Of a stretch of DNA of 64,000 nucleotides, positions 27,928-37,872 are shown one piece after another; positions within the stretch are counted from its first letter, which is position 1; each line of letters begins with the position of its first letter. The stretch covers positions 62,001 through 126,000 of the forward strand of contig JAINDK010000009.1 in NCBI GenBank assembly GCA_019931185.1, written 5' to 3'. The stretch comes from Bryobacter sp. CoA8 C33. Lineage in GTDB: Bacteria; Acidobacteriota; Terriglobia; Bryobacterales; Bryobacteraceae. Below the pieces are notes generated by a model, which was not told the origin of the DNA, did no database searches, and saw only the letters and a list, made by a program, of their open reading frames with translations. The position numbers and the translations under genes were made by a program.

Positions 27928-30900
27928 TCAAAACCGGATCCTCGCCCCCAATTGGATATTGCGCGGAAAATTCAATTGCGCCACAGGCAGAATCCCAAAA
28001 TCCGCCGCCGCCGGATTCCCCGACGGTGGGTCTCCGCGCAGCGGCGTGTTGAACGCATTGAACGCCTCCCCGCGCAACTCCACCGACCACTTCTCATTCA
28101 GTTGCAGCTTCTTGGATACCATCAGGTCAAACTGCGGCGCCGTCTGGCTGCGCAATTGCGAGAATCGCGCCGGCAAATCCCGGTACTCAAACGGCCGCAA
28201 CTGCCGCCAGCATTCATTAAACCGGCTCCGATTGTTGAAAAACCACGACTGCTCCCCAACCGTCACGCCCGCCCTCGGATCACCGCAACGAAATTCCCAA
28301 TCCCGCCACGCTGCCAGCGGTACCCCACTCTGGTAAACCAAATTGAAATTCGTTGTCCAGCCGCCCACCATCAGATCCACCGCTTTCGGCAGGTCATTGC
28401 CAAATGCCCTTCTCTTGCCAACCGGTATATCCCAAATCGCCGCCGTCGTAAAGTTATGCGTTCTGTCCTCACCGGTCACCTGGTTCCGCATCTCCTGCCA
28501 CCCATGCGCAAAATCATTCCGCAAAAAATTCTCCATCATCTTCGACCACGTGTAGGCCGTAATCCATGTCAGCGCTCCCGTCTTCGATCGGTCTCCCATC
28601 ATGCGCTTTTCAAATCGCGTCTGCAGGGCGTGATACCACACCCTCCCCGACGGATTCACATTGTCAAACACAGACGTAAAGCCAGGGTAGGCCCGCAACA
28701 GGTCTCTCCGTGCAATGTTCTGCTGCGCCGCCATCGTGGTCCCCGGACGCGCCAGTCCAAAAAACGGATTCGCCACCGCTTGCTGGTAGAACGATACGTT
28801 GGCTGGATCCTGCGCCCGGTCCCAATCCTCCCGTCTCATATCCCCAATCTGGATCCCCCGCCCTTCCTGCGTCGTCCGCGAGCCCACATAGCTCACCTCC
28901 AACACGATCCCGTGCCCGAACTCCCGCTCGAGCGTCAAGGACCACTGCCGGGTCCTCGGAATCGGCCGGTTCGGGTTGTCAAAGCTCACGCTTCCTCCGA
29001 ATCCCGTTGCCAATCCCAACCGATTCCCAAATGGCGTCACTACCCCGTCTGGAAAAGGATTGGTCAAAGAGTATGGACCAGTCCCGATTCCACTCGAAGG
29101 CGTCTGCCCCGCGTCGAGTGTATTGATGTAATCCGTGTTCAAGCTGTAGCCCGTGGCGATGTTCGCCCGCGTGTCCGTCCGGTGGAAGATCCCCACACCG
29201 CCCCGCAATACCGTCTTCTTCTCAAAGTTCCACGCAAATCCGAATCGCGGTTGGATGTTCGTGAAATCGAAGTTGTACACCCGTCGCGGTAAACCGTTCG
29301 CCCCGGCAAACAGCAGTCCTCCCTTGATTTGTCCCGGTGCCGCCGGATATCCCGCTCCCGCCGTTGCTGCCATTTCCCGCCACCGTCCCACAATTTGCCC
29401 GCTGTTCGGCTGCACTCCGCTATAGTCAAATCCCCGGTTCAGCCGGTTGTGGATCTCAATCAGCGGAAACTGCACGTCGTAGCGCAATCCCAGGTTCAGC
29501 GTCAGCGTGCGCGATACCTTCCAGTCGTCCTGCACAAAGCCCGCCCAATACGGTTGCCTCCTCAGAAAGGTATCGTTGTAGGCGATAAACCCGCTGCCGA
29601 CATTGCCCAAAAGCAAATCCGCCACCGAATTCCCATCCCGCGCTCCCTGGCTGATGCCAAAAAATTGCCGGCTCCAGCGGTTGTCAAATGTGAACTCCCC
29701 TCCCGCCCGTCCCGAAGCACGGTTGTGATTCAGCAACAACGCTACCTCGAGTCCGTATTTCAATGAATGTTTGCCCAGTACCTCGCTTACATTCGCTTGC
29801 AGGTTGAATTGCTGCCGCGAGCTTTCATTGATGAACTGATTCCCAAACAGCGCCGCATAGCCGCCGACATTCATCCGCGGCGCCAGCGTCGTCGGAAACG
29901 TTCCCACTGTCGGCAACGGTCTCATACCCAGTTTGTCCACTGTGAAGTTGTAATCCGATACATCTGGAAAATTCTGCTGGAACCGGTTGTAGTTCGCCTG
30001 CACATGAAACAGCCGGGTCGGCGAAATCGTCCGGTCATAGCTCACTACATAGTTCATGTCCCGCCTCACCGTTCCCGGCATGTTGCCATTCTGCGCGGGC
30101 GCGTCAAATCCATTACTGTTCCGGAACTCACTGCCGTCTTGGAATGTGAACAGCACATATAACCGGTCCTTCTCCGTCAAAACCTTGTCATAGCGTGCCA
30201 TCGGCTGCTCGTAGCGGTACCGTCCCAGGTTGTCCGGCCGTGTAAAGTTATTCACCAACGATTGCGCTTGAAAATTGGGATTCGGATAGTAATTCAAAAC
30301 CGCTCTGCCAATCGGATTGATCCGGCTTGCCGGGATTACGTTTCCCGGAAATGGATCCCGCCGGTATACCCCACCCGCCAGACACGTCACGCTTCCCCCG
30401 CACACCTGCGACGTCATCGGGTCATAAATCTGGATCGGACCCGTCTGCCCCTGCGGCACAAATGTCCCAAAATTCCCTTGCCGGATTTCCATCGGCGGCA
30501 CGCTTACGTTCGAGGGAAACGGCACCACCTCACGCCAGCCTTCGAATGAGAAGAATACGAAGTCCTTGTTCTTCCTCACTGCAAACCCCAGTGTTCCCCC
30601 AAACTGATGTTGATTCCGAAAGCCCCGTCCCACTCCTAGCGCATTGTTCTGCCGGGTGTTCGCGTCCAGCACTCGGTTCCGCCAAAAGTTAAACATCGAC
30701 CCGTGCACTTCGTTGGTGCCCGACTTTAGCGTCGTATTCACGTGTCCTCCGCCACTTCGCCCGTATTGCACGTCATACGTGTTCACCATCACCTTCATCT
30801 CTTGCACCGCTTCCACATTCGGCGACATGTTGAACGTTCCGTCTGTCGAGATCGGTGCTCCGTTCAATAAAAACTGATTCGATCCTGACCTCCCCCCATT

Positions 30901-31452
30901 CATCACGAATGACCCATTGACATCCCACCCTCTCGTGCCAGAAAACCCCGAACTCCCAAATTGCCGTTGCGTAAACATTACCCCTGGACTCAGCCGCATC
31001 AGCATGTACGCCTGCCGCCCATTCAGCGGAATCTCTTGCATCTTCACCGGGTCAAATACCAACCCCCGGTTTGCCGTCGTCGTCTGTATCAGTTCCTGCT
31101 CTCCCACCACTGTGATTTCCTGCGTGACGCTTCCCACCTCCAGCGCGACACTCAATTGCAGTTTCTCCGCCACCTGCAGCACGATCTCATTCCGCCGGAC
31201 CGTCGCAAATCCTTCCTTCATCAGCACCACGTTATATCGTCCCGGCTCAAGCCCCGGCAGCGTGTACAAGCCGCTGGCAGTTGTTTCCACTTCCCGGCTC
31301 ACATTCGTGTCGGTCTTCGTGGCCCTCACCTTGACGCCCGGTACCGGAGACCCCGCCGGATCCGTTACCTGCCCCAAAATCGACCCTCGATACTCCTGCC
31401 CCGTCAGCACCGTGGCGGCCACGACTAGCAGCAACAAAAAAATGTTTTTCAT
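27928..31452 (-). CDS. TonB-dependent receptor, Oar-like, with carboxypeptidase-regulatory domain
   Basis: A 1174-residue outer-membrane receptor with the same architecture as the one at 3829-7260 but clearly different in sequence. It has a signal peptide (1-18) and a CarboxypepD_reg domain (GQVTDPAGSPVPGVKVRATK, about 27-105). The plug has QEIPLNGRQAYMLMRLSPGV and VQYGRSGGGHVNTTLKSGTN. The barrel terminates in LGARIRF with C-terminal Phe. GGAG seven bases before the ATG supports the start. It is followed in the same direction by the histidine kinase/regulator pair, suggesting regulated uptake. The ligand is unknown; no SusD-like lipoprotein accompanies it. Confidence 0.9.
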   Translation of the reverse strand: MKNIFLLLLVVAATVLTGQEYRGSILGQVTDPAGSPVPGVKVRATKTDTNVSREVETTASGLYTLPGLEPGRYNVVLMKEGFATVRRNEIVLQVAEKLQLSVALEVGSVTQEITVVGEQELIQTTTANRGLVFDPVKMQEIPLNGRQAYMLMRLSPGVMFTQRQFGSSGFSGTRGWDVNGSFVMNGGRSGSNQFLLNGAPISTDGTFNMSPNVEAVQEMKVMVNTYDVQYGRSGGGHVNTTLKSGTNEVHGSMFNFWRNRVLDANTRQNNALGVGRGFRNQHQFGGTLGFAVRKNKDFVFFSFEGWREVVPFPSNVSVPPMEIRQGNFGTFVPQGQTGPIQIYDPMTSQVCGGSVTCLAGGVYRRDPFPGNVIPASRINPIGRAVLNYYPNPNFQAQSLVNNFTRPDNLGRYRYEQPMARYDKVLTEKDRLYVLFTFQDGSEFRNSNGFDAPAQNGNMPGTVRRDMNYVVSYDRTISPTRLFHVQANYNRFQQNFPDVSDYNFTVDKLGMRPLPTVGTFPTTLAPRMNVGGYAALFGNQFINESSRQQFNLQANVSEVLGKHSLKYGLEVALLLNHNRASGRAGGEFTFDNRWSRQFFGISQGARDGNSVADLLLGNVGSGFIAYNDTFLRRQPYWAGFVQDDWKVSRTLTLNLGLRYDVQFPLIEIHNRLNRGFDYSGVQPNSGQIVGRWREMAATAGAGYPAAPGQIKGGLLFAGANGLPRRVYNFDFTNIQPRFGFAWNFEKKTVLRGGVGIFHRTDTRANIATGYSLNTDYINTLDAGQTPSSGIGTGPYSLTNPFPDGVVTPFGNRLGLATGFGGSVSFDNPNRPIPRTRQWSLTLEREFGHGIVLEVSYVGSRTTQEGRGIQIGDMRREDWDRAQDPANVSFYQQAVANPFFGLARPGTTMAAQQNIARRDLLRAYPGFTSVFDNVNPSGRVWYHALQTRFEKRMMGDRSKTGALTWITAYTWSKMMENFLRNDFAHGWQEMRNQVTGEDRTHNFTTAAIWDIPVGKRRAFGNDLPKAVDLMVGGWTTNFNLVYQSGVPLAAWRDWEFRCGDPRAGVTVGEQSWFFNNRSRFNECWRQLRPFEYRDLPARFSQLRSQTAPQFDLMVSKKLQLNEKWSVELRGEAFNAFNTPLRGDPPSGNPAAADFGILPVAQLNFPRNIQLGARIRF

Positions 31453-31596
31453 GATCTATCTCCGTTATTGTTAATCGATCTATCATGATTCTCCGCCTCC
31501 TCGCAACTCTAGCCCCATTCCTCACATCCACACGGCCCTCCCAATCCTTCCCCACGAAGTAATTCCATCACTAAATCATGCTAGAATGATCCAAAG
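31453..31596. other. Divergent control region, TonB receptor 2 / metH
   Basis: This 144-base gap between divergent starts holds two copies of GATCTATC (31453-31460 and 31477-31484). The first overlaps the receptor's ribosome-binding region. For metH an extended -10-like TGCTAGAAT (hexamer 31582-31587) ends nine bases before the ATG. I see no cobalamin or SAM riboswitch, which would need more space and conserved boxes. Confidence 0.4.
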
Positions 31597-34500
31597 ATGA
31601 ACTGGACCCGTCAACAGCGCCAACAAGCCCTCGAGGAAGCCCTCCAGAAGCGAATTCTTATCCTCGATGGCGCCATGGGCACCATGCTCCAGCAACTTAA
31701 CCCCACCATCGAAGACTGGGGTGGCCCCGCCTTTGAAAACTGCCCGGAAAACCTCCTTTTCACACGCCCCGATTGGATCCGTGATATCCATCGTCAGTAC
31801 TACCAAGCCGGTGCCGACATCGTCGAAACCGATTCCTTCGGCGGCCATACCGTCACCCTCGCCGAATTCGGCCTCGAAAACAGAATCCACGAAGTCAACG
31901 CCCTCTCGGCCCGCATCGCTCGCCAAGCCGCCGCTGAATTTGAAGCCCAGGACGGCCGCCCCCGCTTTGTCGCCGGTTCCATGGGCCCCACCACTAAAGC
32001 CATCACCGTCACCGGCGGCATCACCTTCGACGCTCTCCGCGACGGTTACTACAAACAAGCCAAGGGCTTGGTCGATGGCGGCGCCGACATCCTCCTTGTC
32101 GAGACCGCCCAGGACACCCGCAACATCAAGGCCGCCCTGCTTGCCATCAACCACCTCGGCCGCGAACTCGGCTACAACATTCCCACCATGATCTCCGGCA
32201 CCATCGAAAACACCGGTACCATGCTCGCCGGTCAGGACGCCGAAGCTTTCTATGCCTCCCTCGCCCACTCGAGCATCCTCTCAATCGGTCTCAATTGCGC
32301 CACTGGCCCCGAGTTCATGACCGACCACATCCGTTCCCTTCACGAGATGAGCCACCATCACATCTCCTGCTATCCCAACGCCGGCGTCCCCAACGAAGAA
32401 CTCAAATATAACGAGACCCCCACCTCTCTCGCCGCCCAAATCGAAAAATTCCTCCAGCAAGGCTGGCTCAACATCGTCGGTGGCTGTTGCGGTACCACCC
32501 CCGAACACATCCACGCCATCGCCCAAATCGCCCGTAACTACCAGCCCCGCTCCCCCCGCCGCACCACCCACCGCGCCTATTATTCCGGTATCGAACTCGT
32601 CGAGGCCGACGAAACCAACCGTCCCCTTCTCGTCGGCGAGCGCACCAACGTCATCGGTTCCCGCCTCTTCAAAAACATGATCAACGAGGAGAAGTGGGAA
32701 GAAGCCACCGAGATCGCCCGCCGCCAGGTCCGTACCGGCGCTCACGTCATCGACGTCTGCCTCCAGACCTCCGAGCGTGACGAACTCAAGGACATCCCTC
32801 CCTTCTACGAAAAGCTCATCCGCAAGATCAAGGCGCCTTTGATGATCGACACTACCGATCCCAAGGCTGTCGAACTTGCCCTCTCTTACTCCCAGGGCAA
32901 AGCCATCATCAACTCGATCAACCTCGAGGACGGCGAAGACAAGTTCGAGCACATCTGCCCTCTCATCCGCGATTACGGCGCCGCCGTCGTCGTGGGCACC
33001 ATCGACGAAGACCCCGTCCAGGCCCAGGCCTTCACCCGGGAACGCAAGCTCGCCATCGCCCGCCGCAGCACCACTCTCCTAACTCAAAAATACGGTCTCG
33101 CCCCCGAAGACATCATCATCGACCCCCTCGTGTTTCCCTGCGCCACGGGCGACGAAAACTACATCGGTGGCGCGGTCGAAACCATCGAAGCCCTTCGCCT
33201 CATCAAGGCGGAAATCCCCTATGTCAAGACCGTTCTGGGCATCTCCAACATCAGCTTCGGTCTCCCCGCCGCCGCCCGCGAAGTCGTCAACAGCGTTTTC
33301 CTTTATCACTGCACAAAGGCCGGCCTTGACCTCGCCATCGTCAACACCGAAAAGCTCGAGCGCTTCGCCTCCATTCCCGCCGAAGAACGCCAGTTGGCCG
33401 AAAACCTCCTCTTCAACTCCCCCGTCCAAGACGAACCCGCCGACTGGCGCCTACAGTCCAAGGAACAAAAGGCCGCTCTCAATAAGCACCACATCGACGC
33501 CATCGCCGCCCACTTCCGCACCGCCACCAAGAAGGTCAAGGCCGTTGCCGCCGAACTCCCCCTCGATGAGCGCCTCGCTAACTACATCATCCAGGGCACC
33601 AAGGATGGCCTCATCGACGATCTCGATCTCAAACTGGCCGAAGGCGCCGCTCCCCTCGACATCATCAACGGCCCCCTCATGAAAGGCATGGACGAGGTCG
33701 GCCGTCTGTTCAATAACAACGAACTCATCGTCGCCGAAGTCCTCCAGTCCGCCGAAGCCATGAAGGCCGGCGTCGGTCATCTCCAGCAGTTCATGGAGAA
33801 ATCCGAGACCACCTCCAAAGGCAAACTCCTGCTCGCCACCGTCAAGGGCGATGTCCACGACATCGGCAAAAACCTCGTTGAAATCATCCTTTCCAACAAC
33901 GGCTTCGAGGTCGTTAACCTGGGCATTAAAGTGCCCCCCGACGAACTCATCCGCGGCTTTCACCAACACCAGCCCGACGCTATTGGCCTCTCCGGCTTGC
34001 TCGTCAAGAGCGCCCAGCAAATGGTCATCACCGGCGCCGACCTCAAGGACGCCGGCATCGACGTCCCCCTGCTCGTGGGCGGCGCCGCCCTCAGCGACAA
34101 ATACACTCGCACCAAAATCGCCCCCGCCTACGGCAGCCTCACACTCTATGCCAAGGACGCCATGACTGGCCTCAAGCTGATGCAGGATCTTGCCGACCCG
34201 GCCGCCCGCAAAGCCCTCGAGACCGCCGATTTCTCCAAGGCCACCGATCTCGTCGCCGCCGAACCCATGGGCTCACCCGAACTCGCCCGCTCCACCACCC
34301 GCAGCGCCAAGGTCCGTCTCGATCTTCCCATCGCTCCTGTCCCCTACTGGGATCGCAAAGTCCGCGCCGTTCCCCAACTCAAGGAAATCTGGGAATACAT
34401 CAACCCCTTCATGCTCTACGGCAAGAACCTCGGCTACAAAGGTAACTTCGAGGCTAACCTTGCTGCCCGCGAAGCAAAGGCTCTCGACATGTTCCATAAG

Positions 34501-35142
34501 GTCGAAGAAGTCAAAACCTGGGCCGCCGACTTCCTCAAGCCCAAGGCCGTTTGGCAGTTCTTCGAAGCCGAACGCGACGGCAACTCCATTCATCTCTTCC
34601 ACCACGGCGCCTCCACTCCCGCTCACACCTATCACTTCCTCCGCCAGCCCAAGGAGATTGGCCTCTGCCTCTCCGACTACGTTCTTCCTCCCGTGGACGG
34701 TCAACGCGATGCCATCTGCCTCTTCGCCGTCACCGCCGGCGGCGACTTCCGCGCCCGTGCCGAACAAGCCAAACAGCAGGGTGAATACTTCAAAAGCGTT
34801 GCTCTTCTTGCCCTCGCTACTGAAACCGCCGAAGCTACCGCCGAATGGCTCCACCGCCGTATCCGCGAAGACTGGGGCTTCCCTGATTCCCCAGACATGA
34901 CCATGCAGCAGCGCTGGACCAGTCGCTACCGTGGCAAACGCTACAGCTTCGGCTACGGCGCCTGCCCCAATATGGAAGATCAGGTCGCTCTCTTTTCCCT
35001 CATCCAGCCAGGCGAAATCGGCATCGAACTCACCGAAGGCTTCATGATGGAACCCGAGGCCAGCGTCTCCGCCTTGGTCTTCCACCACCCAGACGCTGCT
35101 TACTTCACCGCCGCCTCCGCCGAAGATCTGCCCGAGGCCTGA
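31597..35142 (+). CDS. metH: Cobalamin-dependent methionine synthase
   Basis: A full-length 1181-residue MetH, methylating homocysteine to methionine from 5-methyltetrahydrofolate through cobalamin. All four modules are present. The homocysteine module (about 1-325) has zinc ligands Cys234 in LNCATG and Cys297-Cys298 in GGCCGTTPEH. The pterin module begins with LVGERTNVIGSRLF. The cobalamin module holds GDVHDIGKNL, where His754 is the lower cobalt ligand. The reactivation module, with RYSFGYGACPNMEDQ, binds SAM for reductive repair. ATG 31597 is the only good start. No metF or folate gene is adjacent, and no riboswitch is visible. Confidence 0.97.
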   Translation: MNWTRQQRQQALEEALQKRILILDGAMGTMLQQLNPTIEDWGGPAFENCPENLLFTRPDWIRDIHRQYYQAGADIVETDSFGGHTVTLAEFGLENRIHEVNALSARIARQAAAEFEAQDGRPRFVAGSMGPTTKAITVTGGITFDALRDGYYKQAKGLVDGGADILLVETAQDTRNIKAALLAINHLGRELGYNIPTMISGTIENTGTMLAGQDAEAFYASLAHSSILSIGLNCATGPEFMTDHIRSLHEMSHHHISCYPNAGVPNEELKYNETPTSLAAQIEKFLQQGWLNIVGGCCGTTPEHIHAIAQIARNYQPRSPRRTTHRAYYSGIELVEADETNRPLLVGERTNVIGSRLFKNMINEEKWEEATEIARRQVRTGAHVIDVCLQTSERDELKDIPPFYEKLIRKIKAPLMIDTTDPKAVELALSYSQGKAIINSINLEDGEDKFEHICPLIRDYGAAVVVGTIDEDPVQAQAFTRERKLAIARRSTTLLTQKYGLAPEDIIIDPLVFPCATGDENYIGGAVETIEALRLIKAEIPYVKTVLGISNISFGLPAAAREVVNSVFLYHCTKAGLDLAIVNTEKLERFASIPAEERQLAENLLFNSPVQDEPADWRLQSKEQKAALNKHHIDAIAAHFRTATKKVKAVAAELPLDERLANYIIQGTKDGLIDDLDLKLAEGAAPLDIINGPLMKGMDEVGRLFNNNELIVAEVLQSAEAMKAGVGHLQQFMEKSETTSKGKLLLATVKGDVHDIGKNLVEIILSNNGFEVVNLGIKVPPDELIRGFHQHQPDAIGLSGLLVKSAQQMVITGADLKDAGIDVPLLVGGAALSDKYTRTKIAPAYGSLTLYAKDAMTGLKLMQDLADPAARKALETADFSKATDLVAAEPMGSPELARSTTRSAKVRLDLPIAPVPYWDRKVRAVPQLKEIWEYINPFMLYGKNLGYKGNFEANLAAREAKALDMFHKVEEVKTWAADFLKPKAVWQFFEAERDGNSIHLFHHGASTPAHTYHFLRQPKEIGLCLSDYVLPPVDGQRDAICLFAVTAGGDFRARAEQAKQQGEYFKSVALLALATETAEATAEWLHRRIREDWGFPDSPDMTMQQRWTSRYRGKRYSFGYGACPNMEDQVALFSLIQPGEIGIELTEGFMMEPEASVSALVFHHPDAAYFTAASAEDLPEA

Positions 35143-35145
35143 TTC

Positions 35146-36411
35146 TTAGCCCGCCAGCCCCAGCACCACCTCGCGTAACACCCGCGCTCCCCGCTCACAG
35201 TCCTCCCACTCCGTCCACTCCCGTGGCGAGTGGCTCACACCCCCGGCGCTTGGCACGAAAACCATTCCCATCGGCATGACTCGCGCCATCATCTGCGCAT
35301 CATGGCCCGCCCCGCTGGCCATCCGCATCGTCCCCAGCCCCAGCCCGCGTGCCGTTGCTTCAATCCGCCCCGCGATCCCGCCATCGGCTAGCGCCGGCTC
35401 ATTGCGTCCCCGCCGGATCATCTCGATTCTCAATCCACTCTCCCCCGCGATTGCCTCCACCCGCTTTCGGATCTTCGCCCCCAGCGCCTCCAGCTTCGCG
35501 CTCGACAAATCCCGCATTTCCACCAGTAGCCTCGCCTCTCCCGGCACCACGTTCGCTGCATTCGGCTTTACCTCCAGTTACCCGACCGTACCCACCTGCT
35601 CCCCCGGCTCACTCATCACAATCTCCCGCACCGCCAGCGTCACCTGCGCCGCCGCCACCAGAGCATCCTTGCGCTCCGCCATGGGCGTCGTCCCCGCATG
35701 GTTCGCCTCACCCCGCACCACCACCTCATAGCGGTCCACCCCCACAATCCCCTCTACCACCCCAATCGGCACTCCCGCCTTTTCGAGCCTTCCTCCCTGC
35801 TCAATGTGCAACTCCACATAAGCGTGATAAGCCCCTGGCTGGATCCGCGCGCTTTCCAGTTCCTCTGGCCTCCCCCCAATCCGCCGGATCGCCTCCGCCT
35901 TCGTCATCCCCCTCCACACTACCTGCAATTCCTCGGCTCCCATCCGCCCCACCTCCGCCCGGCTCCCATTTAGGCTCGCCCCGGCGAACGTCGCTTCCTC
36001 GCAGGCCCACACTACCGCTTCGATTCCCCGTCTCGTCGCCCCCGCTCCCCGCAGCACCTCCACGGCCGCCAACGCTCCCAAGACCCCATCAAAGTTCCCC
36101 CCCTCCGGCACCGTGTCCACATGCGAACCCACCAACACCGGCGCCAGTCCCCGCTCCCGCCCCTCCCGCCTTGCAAAAATGTTTCCCGCCGCATCCACTC
36201 GCACCACTCCCCCGGTTTCTCTCATCTTTTGCATCACTTACCGCCGCCCCGCGATGTGTTCATTCATTTACCCCACCCGGCTCACCCCGCTCCGTATCGA
36301 ACCCCCCGCCGGCCTTCCGATCTCGCTCAACTCTTCCAGCATGCGCCGCAGCCGGTCCTCCTGCCCCCATGCCGCCAACGCTACTCCCCCCACCCACTCA
36401 CGCCTTCGCAT
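35146..36411 (-). pseudogene. M20 Zn-dependent hydrolase (N-carbamoyl amino acid/allantoate amidohydrolase-like) interrupted by three in-frame TAA codons
   Basis: One frame of 421 codons, the family's normal length, runs from ATG 36411 to TAA 35148 without any frameshift. It contains TAA at codons 48 (36268-36270), 58 (36238-36240) and 278 (35578-35580). The active-site set is otherwise complete: GSHVDTVPEGGNFDG, ACEEATF, ELHIEQGG, GEANHAGTTPM, SGAGHDAQ and GVSHSPREW. Flanking residues (GVSRVG-stop, AGRR-stop-VM) fit positions where relatives usually have Tyr. It would cleave carbamoyl or ureido groups if made. It may be a young pseudogene, a readthrough gene or a sequencing artefact. TAA is an ordinary stop elsewhere in the window. 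Confidence 0.85.
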
Positions 36412-36458
36412 GACTCCAAGATACTCTTTCCTCACCCCATACCCTCTCCCTCACCCGC

Positions 36459-36464
36459 TAACCT
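36459..36464 (+). promoter_or_regulatory. -10-like TAACCT before the PLP decarboxylase
   Basis: TAACCT ends exactly six bases before ATG 36471 and no Shine-Dalgarno sequence lies between them. Placement matches the hexamers at 1536 and 21246. Weak on its own. Confidence 0.3.
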
Positions 36465-36470
36465 GAACCA

Positions 36471-37787
36471 ATGGACAGTTTCGATCATCTCGCCACCGCT
36501 GCCCGCGCCTACCAGGCCCAGCTTCCCTCCCGCCGCGTCTTCCCCTCGCCCGAGGCCATCGCCGCCCTCTCCACCCTCCCCGCGTCGCTTCCTGAAACCG
36601 GCCTCCCCCTCGAACACATCCTGGCCCTCCTTGCCAATACCGTCGCCCCCGCCACCGTCCTCACCACCTCCGGCCGCTACTTCGGCTTCGTCACCGGCGG
36701 CAGCCTCCCCGCCGCCCTGGCCGCCAACCAACTCGCCGCCGTCTGGGACCAGAACGCCGCCCTCCGCATCATGTCCCCCGCCGCCGTCGAACTCGAGTCC
36801 GTCGCCCTCCGCTGGATCGCCGATTTCCTCCATCTCCCCCCCACCTCCCTCGGCGCCTTCGTCAGTGGCGCCACCATGGCCAACTTTACCGCTATGGCCG
36901 CCGCCCGCCACGCCCTGCTCGCCGCCCAAGGCCATGATGTCGAATCCCTCGGCCTCTTTGCAGCTCCCCCCTTTCCTGTCCTCGTCGGCGAGCAAGCCCA
37001 TGTCTCCGTCTTCAAAGCCCTCGCCATGCTCGGTCTCGGCCGCGACCGTGTCATCCGCGTCCCCTCCGATTCCCAGGGCCGCATGCGTCCCGACGCCTTT
37101 CCCTCTCTCTCCCAGCCCGCCCTCGTCTGTCTCCAGGCCGGTAACGTCAACACCGGCGCTCTCGATTCTCCCGAACTCATCCCCCTCGCCAAACAATCCA
37201 ATTCCTGGGTCCACGTCGATGGCGCCTTCGGCCTCTGGTCCCCTAACGCCAACTATGCTGCCGCCGATTCCTGGGCCACCGACGGCCACAAATGGCTCAA
37301 TGTCCCTTATGACAGCGGCATCGTCTTCGTCCGCGATCCCCAAGCTCTCTCCGGCGCTATGACTCTCACCGCCAGCTACCTCGATCCTGGCGCTGAAATC
37401 GAACCCATGCAGCGCGCCCCGGAATCCTCCCGCCGCGCCCGCGGTATCGACACCTGGGCCGCCCTTCTCTCCCTCGGCCGCACCGGCCTCAGCGAAATGA
37501 TCGAGCGCTGCTGCCGCCATGCACGCCACTTTGCCTCCGTCCTCGCCCTTCACAACGTCGAGATTCTCAACGAAGTCTCCCTCAACCAGGTCCTCGCCGC
37601 CCTCCCGTCCGACCAACAAACCCTCGCTTGGCTCCAAGCCGTTCAGGCCGAAGGCGAGTGCTGGCTCGGTTCCACCATCTGGTCCGGTCGCCGCGCCCTC
37701 CGAATTAGTGTCTCCTCCTGGGCCACCACTGATCAAGATGTCGAGCGCAGCCTCGCCTCCCTCATTCGCCATCTCCCCGCAAAATAG
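36471..37787 (+). CDS. PLP-dependent group II decarboxylase-family protein
   Basis: A 438-residue fold-type I PLP enzyme of the glutamate/aromatic-amino-acid decarboxylase family. Blocks in order are GRYFGFVTGGSLPAALAANQ, FVSGATMANFTAMAAAR (phosphate loop), HVSVFKALAMLGLG (the first residue is the ring-stacking His), WVHVDGAFGLW (Asp pairing with the pyridine nitrogen) and TDGHKWLNVPYD, where Lys274 forms the internal aldimine. The C-terminal domain is complete. Substrate cannot be read; aromatic amino acids or a non-decarboxylating role are possible. It is divergent from the broken M20 gene and meets the orphan regulator tail-to-tail across a hairpin. Confidence 0.88.
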   Translation: MDSFDHLATAARAYQAQLPSRRVFPSPEAIAALSTLPASLPETGLPLEHILALLANTVAPATVLTTSGRYFGFVTGGSLPAALAANQLAAVWDQNAALRIMSPAAVELESVALRWIADFLHLPPTSLGAFVSGATMANFTAMAAARHALLAAQGHDVESLGLFAAPPFPVLVGEQAHVSVFKALAMLGLGRDRVIRVPSDSQGRMRPDAFPSLSQPALVCLQAGNVNTGALDSPELIPLAKQSNSWVHVDGAFGLWSPNANYAAADSWATDGHKWLNVPYDSGIVFVRDPQALSGAMTLTASYLDPGAEIEPMQRAPESSRRARGIDTWAALLSLGRTGLSEMIERCCRHARHFASVLALHNVEILNEVSLNQVLAALPSDQQTLAWLQAVQAEGECWLGSTIWSGRRALRISVSSWATTDQDVERSLASLIRHLPAK

Positions 37788-37830
37788 ACCGGGCGGCTGT
37801 CCGCCCAGCGGCAGCCGTTCTCCCCCGGTC
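37787..37830. terminator. Nested hairpin between convergent genes
   Basis: GACCGGG at 37787-37793 pairs with CCCGGTC at 37824-37830, and CGGCTG 37795-37800 pairs with CAGCCG 37811-37816. An alternative inner stem is GGGCGG 37791-37796 with CCGCCC 37801-37806. It sits just after the PLP decarboxylase stop and 43 bases from the regulator stop on the other strand, so it may act in both directions. There is no clean U-run. Confidence 0.45.
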
Positions 37831-37872
37831 CAGTTCTTCCTGCTCCTGCTCTACTTCACTCGCCTCCTCGCC

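Noticed and set aside
31453-31596. Cobalamin or SAM riboswitch before metH
   Set aside because: Only 144 bases between divergent starts, no conserved boxes or long stems, and a -10-like hexamer nine bases from the ATG.
35146-36411. Genome-wide reassignment of TAA to Tyr as the explanation for the M20 stops
   Set aside because: TAA ends other intact genes in the window, such as the DsbA-like gene at 18712 and the RND permease at 54662, and Tyr is coded by TAT/TAC in the M20 gene itself.
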